A program made the position numbers and the translations under genes. From the NCBI GenBank assembly GCA_023245775.1, contig JAHFJR010000010.1, forward strand, positions 1 to 41,521: DNA of 41,521 nucleotides, read 5' to 3'. Every line of letters begins with the position of its first letter. The first letter of the stretch is position 1. The notes below the pieces were generated by a model that saw only the letters and a list, made by a program, of their open reading frames with translations, searched no databases and had not been told where the DNA came from. Shown piece after piece: positions 32,270 through 37,667 of this stretch. Origin of the DNA: Candidatus Peribacteria bacterium. GTDB lineage: Bacteria > Patescibacteriota > Gracilibacteria > Peribacterales > Peribacteraceae.

Positions 32270-33118
32270 TCACCTTGACGGAAGCCTTCTGCACACTCCA
32301 ATCTTCGCCTCCGCATCGGTCACATCGCAGAAGTATCCTGCTCTACAGACAATATTTGCTGGCCCTCCACAGGGAGGAGGAATTCCCGACCCTGAGAGTG
32401 TTGTCATCTTCTCGGAATCCGACAGAAACTGCAGGCGCTCGAGCGCATTCTCGAATGCACGTTCAAGCTCCTTGATATCATCCACGTTCTGCATCGATTT
32501 CTGCGATGCTGTATCGAGGTGCAGGTGGAGAACGGAGGACCTGTTTTGAATGAAGACATCGATTGTTCCACCTGTGGCGCTGACGGACCGCAGTGCCCTG
32601 TGACCGGTCAGGTAGTACGCTGCTGCCTTCATTGGCATCGAACCGCTCCCTGCAAGGGTCACCGTGAGGAGAGGGATCTCCTCACTCGGTAGAACGAAGT
32701 GCACGATACTCATTTGCATACTTGCCTTCCAGAGCTCTGGCACGGCGATTCTGAGGTCGAGGGCTGGGATTTCCCACGTGTGCGTCCCTCCTTGTACTGA
32801 AGTCAGTGTTGTGACGATGAGGATGGGCAGTTCATTCTTCACAGAATTCTCTTCCGCTCTACCAAGGATGTGGACAGTCTGTCCTTCGAAGTCGACCAAA
32901 TTTTCGGTTTTGCTCTCGACGAAGTAGGCTTTCTTTCCATTCACGAGGAGGATGTGCGTCCCGCGACGAATGAGTGAAATGTCGGCAGGGATGAGGGAGC
33001 CGGTGGCGCTGATGGATCCGAGGGGAGCTTGATCAGGGAGTTTTGTTGTGCAGCCTGCTGAGAACATCAGTGTTGCGAAAATGCCTGTAAAAATTACCGA
33101 AGATGTGATGCGGTTCAT
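32270..33118 (-). CDS. Lipoprotein with Cys-rich C-terminal module
   Basis: ATG 33118 gives 282 residues with a signal ending in the lipobox MFSAGC. The middle is beta-rich and includes VNGKKAYFVESKTENLVDFEG followed by QTVHILGRAEE, and a region LRIAVPELWKASMQM like envelope binding folds. A helix follows, then a short C-terminal module with four Cys (PCGGPANIVCRAGYFCD...GVC) resembling EB/Kazal-like disulfide modules. The function is unknown. A -10 TACACT ends 7 bases before the ATG; the longer frame to 33211 is not supported. Confidence 0.8.
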   Translation of the reverse strand: MNRITSSVIFTGIFATLMFSAGCTTKLPDQAPLGSISATGSLIPADISLIRRGTHILLVNGKKAYFVESKTENLVDFEGQTVHILGRAEENSVKNELPILIVTTLTSVQGGTHTWEIPALDLRIAVPELWKASMQMSIVHFVLPSEEIPLLTVTLAGSGSMPMKAAAYYLTGHRALRSVSATGGTIDVFIQNRSSVLHLHLDTASQKSMQNVDDIKELERAFENALERLQFLSDSEKMTTLSGSGIPPPCGGPANIVCRAGYFCDVTDAEAKIGVCRRLPSR

Positions 33119-33125
33119 TGGGTGA

Positions 33126-33131
33126 AGTGTA
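33126..33131 (-). promoter_or_regulatory. -10 box (TACACT) for the 33118 lipoprotein gene, leaderless
   Basis: Minus-strand TACACT ends 7 bases before the ATG and lies in an 8-bp palindrome GTGTACAC. Confidence 0.5.
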
Positions 33132-33167
33132 CACCAAACTTCCTTTCGTGGTTCGGTCTCTCTCATC

Positions 33168-33205
33168 GTAGGGGCACAACAAACTGCGGTTTGTTGTGCC
33201 CCTAC
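33168..33205. terminator. 17-bp perfect hairpin between two minus-strand genes
   Basis: GTAGGGGCACAACAAAC (33168-33184), loop TGCG, and its exact complement (33189-33205). There is no T-tract on either strand, so it may be a palindromic repeat element rather than a classical terminator. It separates the lipoprotein start from the end of the small gene at 33227. Confidence 0.6.
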
Positions 33206-33226
33206 CGACAATGGTACGAACTCGCT

Positions 33227-33457
33227 TCAGAGCTGCCTAGCGATACATTTCTGCACTCTCTGACCGGCTTGCTCAACGACGGCTTCAAAGTCGCCTACAG
33301 TCACCACTTCCCTGTTGTGATCGATAGCTCTCTGAATTGCAAAGTCACGCAGTGCGTCCATGAACTCATCCCTTATTTCATCACGAAATTGAAGAGAACC
33401 ACCTGAGAAACGAATGTTCGAAGCAAAACATGTGGCCGAAGGAGATTCTGGTGACAT
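33227..33457 (-). CDS. Small helical hypothetical protein
   Basis: The 76-residue protein is mostly helical and charged from residue 20 on (FRDEIRDEFMDALRDFAIQR, then REVVTVGDFEAVVEQAGQRV). A helix / short loop with VTV..DF / helix pattern recalls histone-fold or small DNA-binding helical proteins, but this is only a hint. It starts 15 bases after the stop of the sigma4/HARE gene on the same strand and is probably cotranscribed with it. Confidence 0.55.
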   Translation of the reverse strand: MSPESPSATCFASNIRFSGGSLQFRDEIRDEFMDALRDFAIQRAIDHNREVVTVGDFEAVVEQAGQRVQKCIARQL

Positions 33458-33472
33458 TAGGAAGGCGGAGAG

Positions 33473-34579
33473 CTACTTCTTCTTGCTCGCATCGAAGTCG
33501 TACACTGCACGACCGACGCGGACGAAGTAGGGCATCTTCTGCAGGTTCAGACTGATCGTGCCTACCTTCACGGTGCGTTGCTTGCCGACTTCCTCGATGA
33601 TCTGCTTCTTACTGAGCGCTCCCTTCGCCTTCAGGATCGTCTCGATGACATCGGCGACGGTGCCCGGTTCGAAGCCCCACTCTCGTAGCGCATACAGGCC
33701 ACGACCAACGAGGACGAACTGCGGATAGCGGATGAGCTCGTTGTGTACGGCCTGGACAGTGACGTTCTTGTGATCGAAGGCGGCCTCTTTGATCTGGTTT
33801 GCGATCTCCATGAAGTGCATCGGATGTGCGATCTTCTTCAGGACGATCTCGACTTTGTCGCGGATACTGCGAGGACGGACGAAGCGCCACTCGGTGAGAC
33901 CCCATCCTTCGACGATCTCCTTCAGTCTCTCATCAATGGTGAGACAACTCACGATGAGTTCGGACGAGGGAATGCGAGCTTGGAAGACGGGCATCGCCTG
34001 GATCGAGCTGACGAGTTCGCCTGCCTTCATGCATGAGTGACGCTTATTGAGGAACTTCACGCCCATGTCGATGACCATCGAAATATCATCGAGCGAAAGG
34101 CTTGCGAGTCTCCAGAATGGCTTGTAGGTAAGGCTGTGTCCCTCGGAAGCCATCTCGGTATCGATGGCGAAGCTGAGCTTCAGGATGGAGCCGTCGATGA
34201 GTTCGGATCCTGGAAGACGTTTGAGGACGGAATTGACGAGCTCACTTCCCAGCATCAATCCCCCATGGGTGCGCAGGATCCCCTTCGCCATCTCATTCAC
34301 TTCATTCAAGCGTGTCGTACGGACTGTGCGCTTCAATTTACTCAGTGCGATGCTCTCGATTTGACGGATGCGCTCACGAGTGACATTGAAGTGCTTGCCG
34401 ATCTTCTCGAGTGTTTGTTTGCCGGCACCCGCGAGAGCGAAGCGGCGTTTGATCACCTCCGTTTCTTTCTGTGTCAGCACGAGGAAGAGATCGCCGAGAA
34501 TGTCCTGGAGACTCAGGTTGAGTTGAGCCTTCTGTGGAGGTGTCAGCGAGCCTTGTGCGGAGGTGGTGGAGGGAGTCAT
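33473..34579 (-). CDS. Sigma-70 region 4 plus HARE-HTH protein
   Basis: Residues 30-85 are a sigma region 4 helix-turn-helix (LTQKETEVIKRRFALAG, GKHFNVTRERIRQIESIALSKLKR), the part that reads -35 boxes. Sigma regions 1-3 are missing. A long middle (90-240) of helical segments follows, then a HARE-HTH/RNAP-delta-like domain (about 245-310, VEIVLKKIAHPMHFMEIANQ) and a further winged-helix segment to the end. Such proteins are frequent in CPR genomes and are thought to be transcription regulators that touch RNA polymerase; that role is inference. Expression appears to start at the 34735-34762 promoter, giving a leader of about 150 bases. Confidence 0.88.
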   Translation of the reverse strand: MTPSTTSAQGSLTPPQKAQLNLSLQDILGDLFLVLTQKETEVIKRRFALAGAGKQTLEKIGKHFNVTRERIRQIESIALSKLKRTVRTTRLNEVNEMAKGILRTHGGLMLGSELVNSVLKRLPGSELIDGSILKLSFAIDTEMASEGHSLTYKPFWRLASLSLDDISMVIDMGVKFLNKRHSCMKAGELVSSIQAMPVFQARIPSSELIVSCLTIDERLKEIVEGWGLTEWRFVRPRSIRDKVEIVLKKIAHPMHFMEIANQIKEAAFDHKNVTVQAVHNELIRYPQFVLVGRGLYALREWGFEPGTVADVIETILKAKGALSKKQIIEEVGKQRTVKVGTISLNLQKMPYFVRVGRAVYDFDASKKK

Positions 34580-34692
34580 ACGAAGCAGGGGGAAATGAAA
34601 CTATCTCGTTGTACCAGAACGTTGACAGAAAATAAAGTTAAACTTTCTTTCCTATCGATGTCGCCATTTTGACGTTTGGTTATCATGTTCAT
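34576..34692 (-). CDS. Possible 38-codon leader ORF before the sigma4/HARE gene
   Basis: An ATG frame in the long leader ends with TGA overlapping the ATG of the next gene (ATGA). Its product begins MNMITKRQNGDIDRKESLTL and has no recognisable motif. The coupling geometry is its only support. The leader also contains the palindrome AAAGTTAAACTTT (34634-34646). Confidence 0.25.
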   Translation of the reverse strand: MNMITKRQNGDIDRKESLTLFSVNVLVQRDSFISPCFV

Positions 34693-34734
34693 GGGCAGAG
34701 AGGAGCGGAGAAAGCATGCTCGAGAAAGGGAGAT

Positions 34735-34762
34735 ATGATATAACAATTATATTACATGTCAA
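34735..34762 (-). promoter_or_regulatory. Promoter for the sigma4/HARE gene, inside the ruvX end
   Basis: On the minus strand TTGACA (complement of 34757-34762) is followed by a 16-base spacer and TATCAT (complement of 34735-34740). The -35 box overlaps the last codons of ruvX. A second -10-like TATAAT lies at 34746-34751. Confidence 0.6.
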
Positions 34763-35144
34763 TAGCTTTGTTTCTCTCCATCCAGACCGTGAGAATGTCG
34801 CAAGCTGCCTTGGCGTCAGAATCGGCTCTGGGAGCGAGAGAATCGGCTACTGATGTGTAGCGTTCATCGACGAATTCTGCTGAAAGTTTCACACTCTCTT
34901 GGATGGCCAAAACGACTTTCTGCGTCCATGCGGATTGTGCTCCCTCCGCGCCACGTGGGAGCAGCGGCATTCCGACGATGAGTCGATCAACCTTCTTCTC
35001 CTTCGCCAACAAAGAAAGATGTTGCACAAGCGCCTCGGTTGTTTTGTGATGGAAGGTATCGAGCGCGACGATGCACCCGCTTCGTGTATCACCGTAAGCG
35101 ATCCCCGTTCGAGCGGTGCCGATGTCGAGGGAGAGGAGGCGAAT
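34752..35144 (-). CDS. ruvX: Holliday junction resolvase-like/pre-16S rRNA nuclease RuvX (YqgF), apparent AUU start
   Basis: RuvX is an RNase-H-fold nuclease that trims the 16S rRNA 5' end. The first ATG in frame (35027) would remove the catalytic strand. Reading further upstream gives RLLSLDIGTARTGIAYGD, the conserved start with its metal-binding Asp, followed by DRLIVGMPLLPRG, FVDERYTSVAD and DAKAACDIL. No ATG, GTG or TTG exists in frame upstream before the rpsT region. The codon ATT at 35144-35142 sits exactly where the family has its initiator Met (MRxLxLDxG) and 5 bases after the rpsT stop. ATA at 35153 overlaps that stop. With ATT the protein has 130 residues. Confidence 0.9.
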   Translation of the reverse strand: MRLLSLDIGTARTGIAYGDTRSGCIVALDTFHHKTTEALVQHLSLLAKEKKVDRLIVGMPLLPRGAEGAQSAWTQKVVLAIQESVKLSAEFVDERYTSVADSLAPRADSDAKAACDILTVWMERNKAIDM

Positions 35145-35149
35145 GGTGT

Positions 35150-35413
35150 TTATGTTCGAGTGCCGATCTTTCTCGCGAGTAAGGACTTCTTCCTCGCTGC
35201 ATTCTTCCAGTGGATCAGGTTCCTCTTCATCGCCATATCAATCGCCTTGTAGGCCTGGGGGAGAACTCTTGCTGCCTCTTCGTTCTTTCCTTCCTTGACG
35301 AGATCGGACACCTTGCGGATCTGTGTCTTCATACTCGTCTTGAACGGAAGCCTGCGCGCATGGCGCACTCGGTTCTGACGGGCAGCCTTGATGGAGGAAG
35401 GGAGGATTGGCAT
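35150..35413 (-). CDS. rpsT: 30S ribosomal protein S20
   Basis: S20 binds 16S rRNA early in 30S assembly. The start SIKAARQNRVRHARRLPFKT and the helical, basic body (KTQIRKVSDLVKEGKNEEAA, then HWKNAARKKSLLARKI) are typical, and 87 residues is the normal length. A weak promoter TTGACT/TACCCT is visible upstream on the minus strand (-35 at 35448-35453). ruvX follows at once, so the two are one unit and both serve 16S rRNA and the small subunit. Confidence 0.95.
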   Translation of the reverse strand: MPILPSSIKAARQNRVRHARRLPFKTSMKTQIRKVSDLVKEGKNEEAARVLPQAYKAIDMAMKRNLIHWKNAARKKSLLARKIGTRT

Positions 35414-35468
35414 AGAGCTGAGCTAGGGTAGGGAAAGGGATGGGTGAAGTCAATACATGGATCCGTAC

Positions 35469-35498
35469 GTTGAAAGTGGAAGGTGTACGGTTGAAAGG
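35469..35498. repeat. GTTGAAAGTGGAAGG-type dispersed repeat
   Basis: Two GTTGAAAG words separated by GTGTAC lie in the 161-bp divergent gap between rpsT and glmS. They are related to the repeats at 25886, 28024 and 40281. Nothing else is recognisable in this gap except a -10-like TAGAGT (35558-35563) before glmS. Confidence 0.45.
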
Positions 35499-35574
35499 AG
35501 GAGGTAGAGTATAGAATGTCCAACTTCTCGAGCATGGAAGAAGAAGGAAAACTGATGTAGAGTCTCTGCGTTCT

Positions 35575-37353
35575 ATGTGTGGGATCTTCGGGTACATCGG
35601 CGAGAGGAAGAATGCTGGCAGTATCGTGATTCGGGGACTCAAGAACCTCGAGTATCGTGGCTATGATTCGTGGGGCATCGCGATGCGTCTCCTCGATGGT
35701 TCCATGCGTATGGCGAAGGACATTGGCAAGATCGGTGCCGTGGACGACAAGGATTTTGCTCAGCCGTGCAGCCTCGCCATCGCTCACTCGCGCTGGGCGA
35801 CGCATGGTGGTGTGACGAGGGACAATGCCCATCCACACTTCAGTTGCGATGGACGCATTGCTGTAGTGCATAACGGCATCATCGAGAACTTTGAAGAGCT
35901 GCGTTCAGAACTCGAGAGCAAAGGCCATACGTTTGCATCGCAAACCGATACGGAGATCATTCCCCATCTGGTGGAAGAACTGCTGAAGCAAAAAGGAATG
36001 ACATTGGCCGAAGCCGTTCGATCTGCTTGCAAGCGTTTCATGGGGCGTTTCGCCATCCTCGTGCTGGATCGGCAGCTCATGAGCCTCGTTGCCGCTCGTA
36101 CGGGTTCACCACTCATTGTCGGTGTCGGTGATGGTGAATGTTTCATCGCATCTGACATTCCTGCCTTCCTCGAGTACACCCGTACAGTCGAGTATCTCGA
36201 TGACGGGGAGATGGTGACGGTGGAGGGTGGGAAGATCCGATTCCAAAATATTCAGACAGGCGAGGAGCGAGAGAAGCGCCTCGTGACGATCGATTGGACG
36301 GTCGCTGATACGGGAAAGGGTGAGTATGAGCATTACATGTTGAAGGAGATTATGGATCAGAAGGAGACGATCCAACGTGCGGTTCATCAGGACGATGAAC
36401 ATATTCTCCAAGTGGCGAAGTCCATCGAGACGTGTCTCGGCTGCATCCTCTCTGCGTGTGGCACGGCCGGCAAAGTCTGCATGGCCGCAGACTACTTCTT
36501 CTCGGTCGTTGCCAAGAGGCATGTGAACTTCGTCACGGCGAGCGAGTTCCCGATCTACCACCACTTCCTCAAACCCGAGAGCCTCATCATCGTCGTGAGT
36601 CAGAGTGGGGAAACAGCGGATGTTCTTGAGGCGATGAAGGTAGCCAAGCAGTCAGGATCCAAAGTACTTGCGATCGTGAATACCGAAGGCTCGTCGATCG
36701 CACGTGCGGCGGATTACACACTCCTCATCAATGCGGGGCCGGAGCGTGCTGTGGCCTCGACGAAAGCTGCAACGGGGCAGATGGCTGTCTTGCTTCTCAT
36801 CGCTCATGCCGTTGCGGGGAAATTGAATGCCGGACGTACTCTCCTTCTGGAGACTGGTGGACTGATCAACGACATGCTCAACCCGCGCTACATCGAGCAC
36901 ATCGAGGGCATCGCGAAGAAGATCTGCAAGCACGACAACATGTACATCATCGGCAAGGGATGGAACTACCCGATGGCCCTCGAGAGTGCGATCAAGATTC
37001 AGGAAGTCAGTTACATCCATGCTGAAGGCTTCGCCGCAGGCGAACTGAAGCATGGGCCGATTGCATTGATCGAAGAAGGAACGCCATGCGTCGCGCTTCT
37101 AGGCAACGACGAATTCACGTCGGATATTCTCAGTAACATCATGGAGCTGAAGGCTCGAGGAGCTCTGATCATCGCTGTCTCTCCCGTTCGTCACACCGCG
37201 TTCGATCTCTGGATCAAGGTGCCCGATGCCGCTAGCGCGCAGCCGATTGTCAATATTATTCCCATCCAGATTTTGGCGTATCTCCTAGCAGTTCTACGGG
37301 GGAAGGATCCGGACATGCCGAGGAATTTGGCGAAGAGCGTTACGGTGAAGTAG
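35575..37353 (+). CDS. glmS: Glutamine-fructose-6-phosphate aminotransferase (isomerizing)
   Basis: GlmS makes glucosamine-6-phosphate, the entry to UDP-GlcNAc and peptidoglycan. The nucleophile Cys2 follows the initiator Met (MCGIFGYIG). The N-terminal amidotransferase domain has LEYRGYDSWGIA and HSRWATHG. Two SIS domains follow (ACGTAGKV, SQSGETADVLEAM, then GKGWNYPMALESAIKIQEVS and the ending PRNLAKSVTVK). At 592 residues it is slightly short. No glmS ribozyme-like sequence is visible in the short upstream region. The upstream TAGAGT ends 11 bases before the ATG. Confidence 0.97.
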   Translation: MCGIFGYIGERKNAGSIVIRGLKNLEYRGYDSWGIAMRLLDGSMRMAKDIGKIGAVDDKDFAQPCSLAIAHSRWATHGGVTRDNAHPHFSCDGRIAVVHNGIIENFEELRSELESKGHTFASQTDTEIIPHLVEELLKQKGMTLAEAVRSACKRFMGRFAILVLDRQLMSLVAARTGSPLIVGVGDGECFIASDIPAFLEYTRTVEYLDDGEMVTVEGGKIRFQNIQTGEEREKRLVTIDWTVADTGKGEYEHYMLKEIMDQKETIQRAVHQDDEHILQVAKSIETCLGCILSACGTAGKVCMAADYFFSVVAKRHVNFVTASEFPIYHHFLKPESLIIVVSQSGETADVLEAMKVAKQSGSKVLAIVNTEGSSIARAADYTLLINAGPERAVASTKAATGQMAVLLLIAHAVAGKLNAGRTLLLETGGLINDMLNPRYIEHIEGIAKKICKHDNMYIIGKGWNYPMALESAIKIQEVSYIHAEGFAAGELKHGPIALIEEGTPCVALLGNDEFTSDILSNIMELKARGALIIAVSPVRHTAFDLWIKVPDAASAQPIVNIIPIQILAYLLAVLRGKDPDMPRNLAKSVTVK

Positions 37354-37387
37354 GATTTTTTCTAAGAACATCATTTTGTACATAAAA

Positions 37388-37528
37388 TTAATTATACCAA
37401 TGATCTGTCAGTATATTTATAATTAGGGCAATTGCGAGAATCACAATACAGCCAAAAATGTATTCAAAAAGAACGAAGCTAGAAATAACTGAGTATTTCC
37501 TAAATTTTCGAAAAAAATCTTGAAGCAT
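37388..37528 (-). CDS. 46-residue single-pass membrane protein in an AT-rich islet
   Basis: The frame has a basic amphipathic start (MLQDFFRKFRKYSVISSF), one long hydrophobic helix (FGCIVILAIALIINIL) and a short tail TDHWYN, then TAA. A perfect TATAAT lies upstream on the minus strand (complement of 37558-37563). The islet 37354-37570 is visibly AT-rich compared with its surroundings, suggesting recent arrival or a high-turnover gene. The shape recalls type I toxins and other stress-linked micro-proteins, but no antisense RNA or family match can be shown. Confidence 0.5.
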   Translation of the reverse strand: MLQDFFRKFRKYSVISSFVLFEYIFGCIVILAIALIINILTDHWYN

Positions 37529-37574
37529 ACACTTATATTATTAGCTTATTTTAAAATAATTATAAAGTGCGCGA

Positions 37575-37602
37575 AGAAGCGGGTCTCGTGGGTCCCGCTT
37601 CT
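37575..37602. terminator. 9-bp hairpin, likely terminator for the PBP gene
   Basis: AGAAGCGGG (37575-37583) pairs with CCCGCTTCT (37594-37602). In the minus direction it is followed by a T/A-rich stretch (ACTTTATAATTATTTT), so it could end transcription coming from the PBP gene. Confidence 0.5.
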
Positions 37603-37633
37603 GGAGCGCCACCGCTTAGGGAAAGGATGGTCC

Positions 37634-37664
37634 ATGGAAGGAAAACCGCAGGTTTGCCTTCCAT
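37634..37664. repeat. Palindrome just after the PBP stop codon
   Basis: ATGGAAGG-A-AAACC / GCA / GGTTT-G-CCTTCCAT: 13 pairs with one mismatch. It ends 4 bases from the PBP stop. Its AAACC-GCA-GGTTT tip resembles the tip of the 33168 hairpin. Confidence 0.65.
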
Positions 37665-37667
37665 GAA

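Noticed and set aside
35414..35574. glmS ribozyme/riboswitch upstream of glmS
   Set aside because: The upstream gap is short, holds a dispersed repeat, and lacks the conserved ribozyme core.
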